The notes: generated from the sequence alone by a model not told the origin. DNA of 5,806 nt from Clostridiales bacterium (GCA_003486785.1 DNFZ01000180.1:1-5806), one strand, 5' to 3'. Shown: positions 1-5,229, counted from the stretch's first letter. A program made the numbers and translations.

Positions 1-656
1 AGCTGATGGGTTACGACTGGGCGAAGGATCTCATCCACGTTTCCTTCGGCATGGTCAGCGGTACGGACGGCGCATTCTCAACTCGTAAAGGCAACATGGT
101 GAAGCTTCGCGACGTGCTCACCGCCGCCTGCGACAAGACCTATGACATCATCCGTGAAAAGAGCCCCGATCTGGAGGACAAGGAGACCATCGCCAAGCAG
201 GTCGGCATTGGCGCACTGATCTGGAACAGCCTCTACAACGGACGCATCAAGGACGTGGTGTTTGACTGGGACGCGGTGCTGAATTTCGACGGAGAGACAG
301 GCCCATACGCGCAGTATACCCACGCGCGCGCCTGCTCGGTTCTGCGGAAAGCGGACTACACGCCTGCCGACGTGGACTATAGCCAGCTCACAGACGCGGA
401 AGCCTCCGCCGTCATCGCGGCGATCGGCGCATTCCCGGATGCTGTCCTGGACGCGATGGAGAAAAACGAGCCTTATCTCGTCACCCGCGCGATCATCGCC
501 ATCTGCGCCGCGTTTAACAAGTTTTATTACGAGCAGCGGATCATGGCGGACGATGCGAGCGTGCGGCAGGCGCGCCTTGCGTTGACCGACGCGACACGCA
601 AAGTCATCGCCATCGGGCTAAATCTCATCGGAATCGCCGCGCCGGAGCGCATGTAA
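1..656 (+). CDS. argS: Arginyl-tRNA synthetase, C-terminal part (5' end outside window)
   Basis: This cytoplasmic class I synthetase charges tRNA-Arg with arginine using ATP. Only the last 217 codons are visible; the frame is open from position 3 and ends at TAA 654-656. Early in the fragment is the degenerate KMSKS-loop region of ArgRS (FSTRKGNMVKLRDVL), followed by the family signature around NFDGETGPYAQYTHAR. The C-terminal half is the helical DALR anticodon-binding domain (PYLVTRAIIAICAAFNKFYYEQRI) and ends with the typical LIGIAAPERM. The Rossmann catalytic half and the HIGH motif must lie upstream of the window. The next gene, serS, starts 40 nt downstream with no obvious terminator between, so the two are probably co-transcribed. 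The gene looks intact over what is visible. Confidence in the family is very high; the true start cannot be seen. Confidence 0.97.
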   Translation, partial: LMGYDWAKDLIHVSFGMVSGTDGAFSTRKGNMVKLRDVLTAACDKTYDIIREKSPDLEDKETIAKQVGIGALIWNSLYNGRIKDVVFDWDAVLNFDGETGPYAQYTHARACSVLRKADYTPADVDYSQLTDAEASAVIAAIGAFPDAVLDAMEKNEPYLVTRAIIAICAAFNKFYYEQRIMADDASVRQARLALTDATRKVIAIGLNLIGIAAPERM

Positions 657-696
657 ATCCGAATAACACTTAGACGGACATATATAGGGGGATCGT

Positions 697-1977
697 ATGC
701 TGGACATTAAACTCATCCGCACGCAGCCGGAGCTGGTAAAAGAGAACATCAAAAAGAAGTTTCAGTTCGACAAGCTCGCGTTGGTGGACGAAGTAGTCGC
801 GCTGGACGCCGAGTTTCGCGAGGCGCACACCCGCGCGGATTATCTCCGGTCTCAGCGCAATTCGATCAGCAAATCCATCGGCTCCATGATGGCGAAAGGC
901 CAGAAGGAAGAGGCGGAAGCCGCCAAAAAGCAAGTCAACGACATGGCGGACGAGATGGCGCGGCTGGACGTCCGCGAGACCGAGCTGACGGCGGAAATCC
1001 GTAAGCGCATGCTCGTAATTCCGAACATCATCGATGACTCTGTTCCAATCGGCAAGGACGACTCCGAGAATGTCGAAATCGAGCGATTCGGCGAGCCGGT
1101 CGTGCCGGAATACGAGATTCCCTACCATGTGGACATCATGGAATCGTTCAATGGTATCGATCTCGACGCCGCGCGAAAGACCAGCGGCAACGGGTTTTAC
1201 TATCTTTGCGGCGATATCGCGCTGCTGCAATCCGCCATCCTCGCCTACGCGCGGGATTTCATGGTGGAACGCGGCTTTACCTATTACATTCCCCCGTTCA
1301 TGATCCGCAGCAGTGTGGTCACAGGGGTGATGAGCTTTGCCGAGATGGAAGGCATGATGTACAAGATCGAGGGAGAGGATCTCTACCTGATCGGCACCAG
1401 CGAGCACTCCATGATCGGCAAATTCATCGATATCTTCCTCGAAGAAAGCGAGCTGCCGCAGACTTTGACGAGCTATTCGCCGTGTTTTCGCAAGGAAGTC
1501 GGCGCGCACGGCATCGAAGAGCGCGGCGTCTATCGCATCCATCAGTTTGAGAAGCAGGAGATGATCGTCGTCTGCAAACCCGAGGAGAGCATGGCGTGGT
1601 TTGAAACCCTGCTCAAGAACACCATCGACTTTTTCCGCACGCTGGATATCCCCGTGCGCGCGCTGGAGTGCTGCTCGGGCGACCTCGCCGACCTCAAGGT
1701 CAAGAGCATGGACGTGGAGGCATGGTCTCCGCGCCAGAAGAAGTATTTCGAGGTGGGCAGCTGCAGCAATCTTGGCGATGCGCAGGCGCGCCGCCTCGGC
1801 ATCCGCGTGAAGAACAAGGAGACCGGCAACTATTTCCCGCATACGCTCAACAATACGGTGGTCGCCCCCCCGCGCATGCTGATCGCGTTTCTCGAAAACA
1901 ATCTTCGCGCGGACGGCAGCGTTGCAATTCCCGCGGCATTGAGACCGTATTTCCGGAATAAGACGGAGATTCGGTAA
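697..1977 (+). CDS. serS: Seryl-tRNA synthetase
   Basis: This class II synthetase charges tRNA-Ser, and also tRNA-Sec where present, with serine. It has 426 residues, the usual bacterial length. Residues 1-105 are a charged helical stretch fitting the N-terminal coiled-coil arm that grips the long variable arm of tRNA-Ser. The catalytic core has a motif 1 region ending in RGFTYYIPP (about 192-200), the serine-binding TSE at 234-236, motif 2 from FRKE to IHQFEKQEM (264-289), and motif 3 in VVAPPRMLIAFLENN (388-402, with Arg393). The ATG is preceded by AGGGGG at 686-691, five bases upstream, and the N-terminus MLDIKLIR matches the family, so the start is firm. Motif 2 (FRKEVGAHG) and HTLNNTVVAPPR differ from the E. 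coli-type enzyme and recall the archaeal-like branch, a form I recall as common in Clostridia. A 390-codon antisense frame over this gene is a composition shadow. Confidence 0.97.
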   Translation: MLDIKLIRTQPELVKENIKKKFQFDKLALVDEVVALDAEFREAHTRADYLRSQRNSISKSIGSMMAKGQKEEAEAAKKQVNDMADEMARLDVRETELTAEIRKRMLVIPNIIDDSVPIGKDDSENVEIERFGEPVVPEYEIPYHVDIMESFNGIDLDAARKTSGNGFYYLCGDIALLQSAILAYARDFMVERGFTYYIPPFMIRSSVVTGVMSFAEMEGMMYKIEGEDLYLIGTSEHSMIGKFIDIFLEESELPQTLTSYSPCFRKEVGAHGIEERGVYRIHQFEKQEMIVVCKPEESMAWFETLLKNTIDFFRTLDIPVRALECCSGDLADLKVKSMDVEAWSPRQKKYFEVGSCSNLGDAQARRLGIRVKNKETGNYFPHTLNNTVVAPPRMLIAFLENNLRADGSVAIPAALRPYFRNKTEIR

Positions 1978-1990
1978 TTACTCCTTTTTT
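1961..1990 (+). terminator. Possible weak intrinsic terminator of serS
   Basis: A short GGAG (1965-1968) / CTCC (1981-1984) stem spans the serS stop codon and is followed directly by six T residues (1985-1990). The loop is large or bulged, with at most two extra AU pairs inside, so folding would be weak. It sits where a serS terminator is expected. A second hairpin downstream, at 2032-2056, could do the same job. Confidence 0.35.
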
Positions 1991-2031
1991 GAAGAGAAAG
2001 AATTTTCGTTACAACCAAGATACGCATAAAT

Positions 2032-2056
2032 GGGGCTGTCCAAAAATGGCAGTCCC
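2032..2056 (+). terminator. Hairpin downstream of serS, terminator-like
   Basis: GGGGCTG-T-CCA (2032-2042) pairs with TGGCAGTCCC (2047-2056) around an AAAA loop, with one bulged T and one G-U pair. A broken T-rich run (GTTGTGTGTTTT) follows. The stem is stable but the U-tract is imperfect. It may be a serS terminator or part of the repeat block that begins 17 bp downstream. Confidence 0.45.
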
Positions 2057-2072
2057 GTTGTGTGTTTTACTT

Positions 2073-2099
2073 GCGGGCGGATGGTATCCGCCCCTACAA
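2073..2099 (-). repeat. 27-bp palindromic repeat, copy 1 (inverted relative to copy 2)
   Basis: The reverse complement of this stretch matches copy 2 (2179-2205) at 26 of 27 positions. The copy is itself palindromic: GGGCGGAT and ATCCGCCC form perfect 8-bp arms around a 3-base centre. No transposase or terminal structure is associated. I recall similar GGGGCGGAT...ATCCGCCC units being dispersed in gut clostridial intergenic regions; that is memory, not a search result. Strand is set so that both copies read in the GTAGGGGCGGAT orientation. Confidence 0.85.
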
Positions 2100-2178
2100 G
2101 ACTAGACGGCTCGTTTGACGAAAATCACCACCCGTTCCGGGATTTTTATCTATCAGTTTCTATGAAAATGCGCGTTCT
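2100..2178. other. Spacer between the inverted repeat copies
   Basis: These 79 bp separate the two inverted repeat copies and contain no credible gene. A small CCCG-TTC-CGGG hairpin (2131-2141) is followed by ATTTTTATC. AAAAT (2121-2125) can pair with ATTTT (2142-2146) to extend it across a 5-nt bulge. Because serS and the regulator gene converge here, it could act as a weak bidirectional terminator, but the stem is short. Confidence 0.3.
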
Positions 2179-2205
2179 TTGTAGGGGCGGATATCATCCG
2201 CCCGC
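2179..2205 (+). repeat. 27-bp palindromic repeat, copy 2
   Basis: This is the same unit as copy 1 in the opposite orientation, differing at one central base. The GGGCGGAT / ATCCGCCC arms flank an ATC centre. The pair could form one long hairpin of about 27 bp with a 79-nt loop, or two small hairpins. Neither is followed by a T-tract, so they are poor terminators in themselves. Confidence 0.85.
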
Positions 2206-2223
2206 ACCCAAGAGAACCGCATG

Positions 2224-3198
2224 CTAGTCGCATGTCATCCGCCCGCATAACCGACTACTAAACGGCACATCTCCATACACCCCCGCCATATCCGCAATTC
2301 TCCGCTTCATCTCCACGCGGACGCGCGGCGGTTCGAGGCACTCGCATCTATCGCCAAGACCCAGCAGCAAATCATAATAATAGTCATTTTCGATGAATGG
2401 ATAAATCACAATATAGTGTTCTTCGCCGTCCGGCGAGATGTCCTCGTCGTTGCAGTAGTCGAGCACTCGTTCCAGAATCGATTTGTGGATGCGAAGCTTG
2501 ATTTTTATTTGCTTTGGTGCAATGCGCTCGGAAGCATCCAGCTGAGGCTTTGGATACTCTCTTGGAGAAAAAGTCTCCTCCATTAGTTTTAGGTTGGATG
2601 TGCGGGAGAGCTTGAACAGCCGAAAATCGTTTCTCGTGTGGCAAAACCCCTGCCAATACCACTGGCTGCCCTTCAACACCAGCTGGTATGGCTCGGCGAC
2701 GCGCGGGGTTCGGTTGCCCTGTCGGTCAAGGTAGGAAAACGAAAGCAGCTTATGCTCCTGCATCGCCTGCTTGATTTGTTCCAGATACGGTTGAACGTTT
2801 TTATTGCCTGTCCACGGCGTTAGATCGATCGTGATCTGACCCGTCAGCAGCTCGATCTCCTTTGCACGCTCGGCGGGAACAAAGCTCTTGACCTTGGCAA
2901 AGGCGCTGACCAGCTCGTCGCCGTGAACCATGTTGGAAAGGCTGGACAACCCCATCAGGATCACGGAGAGGTCGGCAATCGAGAACACTTTTTTGTCGAG
3001 CTTGTATTGCTGCATGATCTCAAACCCGCCGCCAACGCCGGACGTTGCGCGAACAGGAATCCCCGCCATGTTGATAGAGTCGATGTCGCGGTAGATCGTG
3101 CGCGAAGACACTTCAAACTTGTCCGCAAGCTCCTGCGCGCCGATCCGCTCTTTTTCCAATAGAAGCAGGATGATGCTGACCAGCCGGTCGATCTTCAT
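2224..3198 (-). CDS. YafY-type transcriptional regulator with HTH and WYL domains
   Basis: The predicted product is a 324-residue cytoplasmic DNA-binding regulator. Residues 1-60 form a DeoR-like/HTH_11 winged helix, with the recognition-helix pattern SSRTIYRDIDSINMAGIPV (31-49) and the wing GVGGGFEI. A linker follows, then a WYL ligand-sensing domain at about 140-210, with EPYQL, the WYW triplet at 180-182 in place of the namesake WYL, and conserved Arg193 and Arg199. The C-terminal WCX-like part covers about 235-310. I chose ATG at 3198 because MKIDRL is the usual family N-terminus and a GAGGG lies just upstream. A longer in-frame start at 3288 would place coding sequence over the promoter. 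The last residues (LCGRMTCD) are encoded by a repeat copy and are probably not native. It diverges from a small hydrolase gene and likely controls it and itself. WYL proteins often sense nucleotides or small ligands; the ligand here is unknown. Confidence 0.93.
   Translation of the reverse strand: MKIDRLVSIILLLLEKERIGAQELADKFEVSSRTIYRDIDSINMAGIPVRATSGVGGGFEIMQQYKLDKKVFSIADLSVILMGLSSLSNMVHGDELVSAFAKVKSFVPAERAKEIELLTGQITIDLTPWTGNKNVQPYLEQIKQAMQEHKLLSFSYLDRQGNRTPRVAEPYQLVLKGSQWYWQGFCHTRNDFRLFKLSRTSNLKLMEETFSPREYPKPQLDASERIAPKQIKIKLRIHKSILERVLDYCNDEDISPDGEEHYIVIYPFIENDYYYDLLLGLGDRCECLEPPRVRVEMKRRIADMAGVYGDVPFSSRLCGRMTCD
2235..2247 (+). repeat. Partial third repeat copy inside the regulator 3' end
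   Basis: TCATCCGCCCGCA here is identical to 2194-2206, the right half of copy 2 plus one base. It lies within the last codons of the minus-strand regulator gene, where it encodes the CGRM residues near the C-terminus. At 13 bp, GC-rich and only 28 bp from copy 2, it is most simply a partial duplication or degenerate copy of the same repeat. Confidence 0.65.
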
Positions 3199-3231
3199 GC
3201 GACTGCCCTCTTTCAAACTTTTCTTGATTGT

Positions 3232-3260
3232 AGCATAGATTGTTGCCATAGGGATGTCAA
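3232..3260 (-). promoter_or_regulatory. Sigma-A-type promoter of the WYL regulator gene
   Basis: On the minus strand a perfect TTGACA (plus positions 3255-3260) is followed after exactly 17 bp by TATGCT (3232-3237). Transcription would begin near 3225, giving a leader of about 27 nt before the ATG at 3198. The -35 box overlaps the right arm of the palindrome at 3239-3264, so repressor binding there would block this promoter. Confidence 0.8.
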
Positions 3261-3264
3261 CAAT
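3239..3264. promoter_or_regulatory. Candidate operator palindrome between divergent genes
   Basis: ATTGTTG (3239-3245) and CAACAAT (3258-3264) form a perfect 7-bp inverted repeat with a 12-bp centre. It covers the -35 and spacer of the regulator promoter and ends 4 bp before the extended -10 element of the hydrolase promoter. Related half-sites occur at 3226-3233 (GATTGTAG) and 3283-3289 (AAACAAT). The position fits autoregulation plus control of the divergent gene by the WYL protein, but binding is inferred. Confidence 0.55.
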
Positions 3265-3267
3265 TGC

Positions 3268-3276
3268 TGTTATACT
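3268..3276 (+). promoter_or_regulatory. Extended -10 promoter of the hydrolase gene
   Basis: TG-T-TATACT (TG at 3268-3269, TATACT at 3271-3276) is an extended -10 element. No good -35 lies 16-18 bp upstream, so the promoter probably depends on the TG motif or on an activator bound at the adjacent palindrome. Transcription would begin near 3283, about 33 nt before the start codon. Confidence 0.65.
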
Positions 3277-3315
3277 CAAGACAAACAATGGATTTACCCG
3301 TCAGGAGGAGAGCAT

Positions 3316-3744
3316 ATGCAGAAAAAAGCGTTGGTGGTCATCGACATTCAAAACGATATCACGAAAAACTACAAAGAAATCATCGGTAACATCAACCAGG
3401 CGATCGATTGGGCGGTGAAACAGGATATCCACGTCGTCTACATCCGGCACGAAAACCTGTCGGATGGTACGCGTACATTCAAACCCGGCACGCGCGGGGC
3501 AGAGCTGGCGCTGGATATGAATCTCGTATCGGACAACATCTTCACCAAGAGCAAGGGCAACGCACTGACCAGCGAAGCTTTTGCTGAATTTGTTCGCGCA
3601 AACGATATCAGCGAATTCTACATCACGGGCGCGGATGCGGTCGCATGCGTGAAGTCAACCGTCTTCAACCTGCGGCAGGAAGGGTACATCGTGCATGTGC
3701 TCTCGGACTGCATCACGAGCTATGACAAACGCAAGATCGACTAG
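3316..3744 (+). CDS. Isochorismatase-family cysteine hydrolase, stopped early by an amber codon
   Basis: The visible reading frame gives a 142-residue cytoplasmic hydrolase of the isochorismatase/nicotinamidase-like fold. The first strand carries the catalytic Asp (ALVVIDIQND, Asp10), Lys78 in FTKSKGN fits the catalytic Lys, and Cys111 in GADAVACVKST is the nucleophile. SDCITSYD (130-137) is the usual strand and turn after it. The start is secure: AGGAGG at 3303-3308 lies seven bases before the ATG. The frame ends at TAG 3742-3744 just after KRKID, but continues in frame for 19 codons (MLRYYESKGCEI...) that resemble the family's C-terminal helix, to TAA 3802-3804. The stop therefore looks like a single-base Glu-to-amber change. 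All three catalytic residues precede it. The substrate cannot be told from sequence. Divergent placement suggests control by the neighbouring WYL regulator. Confidence 0.88.
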   Translation: MQKKALVVIDIQNDITKNYKEIIGNINQAIDWAVKQDIHVVYIRHENLSDGTRTFKPGTRGAELALDMNLVSDNIFTKSKGNALTSEAFAEFVRANDISEFYITGADAVACVKSTVFNLRQEGYIVHVLSDCITSYDKRKID

Positions 3745-3804
3745 ATGCTGCGTTATTATGAGAGTAAAGGCTGCGAGATTATTTCTCTAAACATGTTGGA
3801 ATAA
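3742..3804 (+). other. In-frame continuation of the hydrolase after the amber codon
   Basis: After TAG 3742-3744 the same frame reads ATG CTG CGT TAT TAT GAG AGT AAA ... to TAA 3802-3804, giving MLRYYESKGCEIISLNMLE. This matches my recollection of the C-terminal helix of related small isochorismatase-like hydrolases, which read roughly KKI-x-EMLxYYESKGC. With the amber site read as an amino acid the protein would be 162 residues. Possible explanations are a recent nonsense mutation, a base-call error, or readthrough. An ATG follows the stop directly but has no ribosome binding site of its own. Confidence 0.7.
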
Positions 3805-3984
3805 CACTGTTGCGCAAGAATAGAGACCGTTCGTACAGTCACTTCTTCGTCTTCTTATTGTTCAGAAAGCGAGAAAGAAAAACGCGCGACATGTTTCTAT
3901 GTAAAAGAGCTGCGTGTCCTTCCACCCATGTTTTCAATATTTGCTTGAGAAGACTCTCTCTTGAGCCCATTCCCCTAAAAATCC
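3805..3984. other. Non-coding stretch upstream of the rpsF promoter
   Basis: These 180 bp hold no credible gene. The one open plus-strand frame begins with TTG at 3810, lacks a ribosome binding site and resembles no protein. I see only weak imperfect pairing between CTTCTT-rich (3841-3857) and GAAAG-rich (3864-3880) tracts, and no clean terminator for the hydrolase. Confidence 0.5.
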
Positions 3985-4013
3985 TTGCAATAGGCGGGTT
4001 CTTGTGATATACT
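3985..4013 (+). promoter_or_regulatory. Strong promoter of the rpsF-ssb-rpsR operon
   Basis: TTGCAA (3985-3990) is separated by 17 bp from TATACT (4008-4013), which also carries an extended TG-A element at 4005-4007. This suits a highly expressed ribosomal operon. Transcription would begin near 4019-4020, leaving a leader of about 64 nt before the rpsF ATG. Confidence 0.85.
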
Positions 4014-4024
4014 CGCTTCCGCTA

Positions 4025-4076
4025 ACGTCCTTCTTGCTCGGCGCAGTGACGCCGGGCCAAAAGACCATAAGGAGGT
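4025..4076 (+). promoter_or_regulatory. Structured rpsF leader, candidate S6:S18 autoregulatory element
   Basis: A GC-rich hairpin forms from GCTCGGCG (4036-4043) and CGCCGGGC (4050-4057), 8 bp with one G-U pair and a CAGTGA loop. Around it, ACGTCCTT (4025-4032) can pair with AAGGAGGT (4069-4076) with a single mismatch, which would bury the rpsF Shine-Dalgarno. Many bacteria have an rpsF leader bound by the S6:S18 complex, so feedback control of the operon is likely. I have not matched this leader to the published consensus base by base. Confidence 0.6.
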
Positions 4077-4083
4077 GAAAAAA

Positions 4084-4371
4084 ATGAATCAATACGAAGC
4101 TCTTTACATCATCGTACCAACCCTCGAAGAGGAAGCGATGAAAGCATCCGTCGAAAAGTTCAAAGGGATTGTCGAAGCCAACGGCGGTGAAGTAACGGCC
4201 GTCGACGAATGGGGCAAAAAGCGCCTTGCGTACCCCATCGATTACAAGACCGAGGGCTATTACGTCTTGATGTCGTTTGCGTGTGCGCCGGAAGTTCCCA
4301 AAGAACTCGAGCGTAACTTCAAAAACGACGAAGCGATTCTCCGCTATCTCGTCACTCGCAAAGGCGAGTAA
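4084..4371 (+). CDS. rpsF: 30S ribosomal protein S6
   Basis: S6 sits in the platform of the 30S subunit and binds 16S rRNA as a heterodimer with S18, which is encoded two genes downstream. The product has 95 residues, a normal length, and begins MNQYEALYIIVPTLEE, the first strand of the S6 ferredoxin-like fold. EWGKKRLAYPIDYKTEGYYVLMSF (about 43-66) is the family's most conserved stretch, and LRYLVTRKGE closes the protein. An in-frame GTG at 4075 would lengthen it by three residues, but it overlaps the AGGAGG at 4070-4075. The ATG at 4084, eight bases downstream, is therefore the start. It is the first gene of the operon with ssb and rpsR, and its ribosome binding site may be masked by the leader structure. 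Confidence 0.96.
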   Translation: MNQYEALYIIVPTLEEEAMKASVEKFKGIVEANGGEVTAVDEWGKKRLAYPIDYKTEGYYVLMSFACAPEVPKELERNFKNDEAILRYLVTRKGE

Positions 4372-4405
4372 CGAACAATCGCAATGCCGAAAGGATGGAT
4401 GAAGC

Positions 4406-4819
4406 ATGAATAAAATCACACTCATCGGAAACCTGACGCATGACCCGGAAGTGCGTTCCACGCCCAACGGTGTCACCGTCTGCACCTTCACCATCGCGGT
4501 TAACCGTCGCTTTGGCAGCGGCGCGGGTGGAGAGCGCCTGACGGATTTCTTCCGCATCAACGCCTGGCGTCAGCTGGGCGAAACGTGCGCCCGCTACCTC
4601 AGCAAGGGCCGCAAGGTCGCCGTCCTCGGCGAACTCCAGGCGCGCACCTATGAGGCAAAGGACGGCACAACCCGCATGTCGCTGGACGTGCAGGCGGACG
4701 AAGTCGAGTTTCTCTCGCCTAAGCAGCAGGAGGACGGCGCAGCACCCGCTGCCCGTACGGACAACGCGCAGGACATGGCCGGGTTTACCGACATCCAGTC
4801 TGACGACATCCCCTTTTAA
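4406..4819 (+). CDS. ssb: Single-stranded DNA-binding protein
   Basis: SSB coats single-stranded DNA in replication, recombination and repair and recruits partner proteins. The 137-residue product has an OB-fold at about 1-104, beginning MNKITLIGNLTHDPEVR, with aromatic and basic DNA-contacting positions such as Trp54 in FFRINAWRQLGE. A short disordered linker rich in Gln, Ala and Asp follows (about 105-130), then the acidic tail DDIPF, the conserved docking peptide for partner proteins. The linker is on the short side for Bacillota. AAGGATG (4391-4397) is the ribosome binding site, eight bases before the ATG. The gene lies 34 nt after rpsF and 53 nt before rpsR, the widespread operon order that puts a replication protein between two ribosomal proteins. 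Confidence 0.97.
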   Translation: MNKITLIGNLTHDPEVRSTPNGVTVCTFTIAVNRRFGSGAGGERLTDFFRINAWRQLGETCARYLSKGRKVAVLGELQARTYEAKDGTTRMSLDVQADEVEFLSPKQQEDGAAPAARTDNAQDMAGFTDIQSDDIPF

Positions 4820-4823
4820 CGTG

Positions 4824-4840
4824 TGCGGGTCATGCCCGCA
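4824..4840 (+). other. Hairpin in the ssb-rpsR gap
   Basis: TGCGGG (4824-4829) pairs perfectly with CCCGCA (4835-4840) around a 5-nt loop. AAACAAAATTTT follows, so the T-run starts eight bases after the stem, too far for a standard terminator. It may set relative expression of ssb and rpsR, through mRNA processing, stability or partial termination. The rpsR AGGAGG at 4859-4864 lies outside it. Confidence 0.5.
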
Positions 4841-4872
4841 AAACAAAATTTTCGAATTAGGAGGCTTGCAAC

Positions 4873-5115
4873 ATGGAAGACCGTAAAATGCGTCCGCGTA
4901 TGAAGCGCGGCCGCCGCAAGGTTTGCAAGTTCTGCGCTGATAAAAACGCGAAGATCGACTACAAGGATATCCGTACCCTTGAGAAATTCGCGGCAGAGAG
5001 CGGCAAGATCATGCCCCGTCGTATGTCGGGCTTGTGCGCCAAGCATCAGCGTGATCTTGCTATCGCCATCAAGCGCGCGCGCATCGTCGCCCTCATGCCC
5101 TACGCGGCAGAGTAA
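4873..5115 (+). CDS. rpsR: 30S ribosomal protein S18, zinc-binding form
   Basis: S18 pairs with S6 on the 30S platform. The 80-residue product begins with a basic tail (MEDRKMRPRMKRGRRK), then has the family core IDYKDIRTLEKFAAESGKIMPRRMSG (28-53) and ends IKRARIVALMPYAAE. Cys18 and Cys21 (VCKFC) together with Cys55 and His58 (LCAKHQR) form a CX2C...CX2H set, so this is the zinc-binding (C+) form. In the B. subtilis S18 as I recall it, these positions are not all kept. AGGAGG at 4859-4864 precedes the ATG by eight bases. It is the last gene of the operon, followed 51 bp later by tandem terminators. Confidence 0.97.
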   Translation: MEDRKMRPRMKRGRRKVCKFCADKNAKIDYKDIRTLEKFAAESGKIMPRRMSGLCAKHQRDLAIAIKRARIVALMPYAAE

Positions 5116-5166
5116 GCGAAATAAAGCAAACAAAGCACACCAAATCCTAGAGGACTTAGCAGAATC

Positions 5167-5196
5167 AGAACCGGTCGCGAGGCTGGTTCTTTTTTT
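5167..5196 (+). terminator. Intrinsic terminator 1 of the rpsF-ssb-rpsR operon
   Basis: A 10-bp stem (5167-5176 with 5181-5190, two G-U pairs) is capped by GCGA, a GNRA-type tetraloop. Seven T residues (5190-5196) follow the stem. This is a textbook intrinsic terminator and defines the operon end. Confidence 0.93.
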
Positions 5197-5203
5197 CACC
5201 AAG

Positions 5204-5229
5204 CGGAGCCGCACGGCTCCGTTTTCTTT
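5204..5229 (+). terminator. Intrinsic terminator 2, in tandem
   Basis: CGGAGCC (5204-5210) pairs perfectly with GGCTCCG (5215-5221) around a GCAC loop, followed by TTTTCTTT. It lies eight bases after the first terminator in the same direction, giving a double stop to read-through from the strongly transcribed ribosomal operon into the gene downstream. Confidence 0.88.

Noticed and set aside
670..1842. 390-codon open frame on the minus strand, antisense to serS
   Set aside because: It overlaps the well-conserved serS almost completely. The Leu-, His- and Ala-rich translation resembles no family I know, and its length follows from the GC-rich codon pattern of serS.
2030..2227. 65-codon plus-strand frame across the convergent intergenic region
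   Set aside because: It is made largely of the palindromic repeats, has no ribosome binding site, and its peptide reflects repeat translation only.
2073..2247. CRISPR array or insertion sequence
   Set aside because: Two inverted copies plus one partial copy, irregular spacing, no transposase and no clear target-site duplication do not fit either.
3810..4007. 65-codon plus-strand frame starting with TTG upstream of rpsF
   Set aside because: It has no ribosome binding site, runs into the rpsF promoter and has a non-protein-like composition.
3934..4560. 208-codon minus-strand frame over rpsF and the start of ssb
   Set aside because: It is a shadow of two certain genes and runs across their shared promoter.
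4352..4846. 164-codon minus-strand frame antisense to ssb
   Set aside because: It is the reverse-strand shadow of ssb, with no family resemblance or start signal.
4816..5214. 132-codon minus-strand frame antisense to rpsR
   Set aside because: It lies across rpsR and the operon terminator, and the real coding strand is unambiguous.
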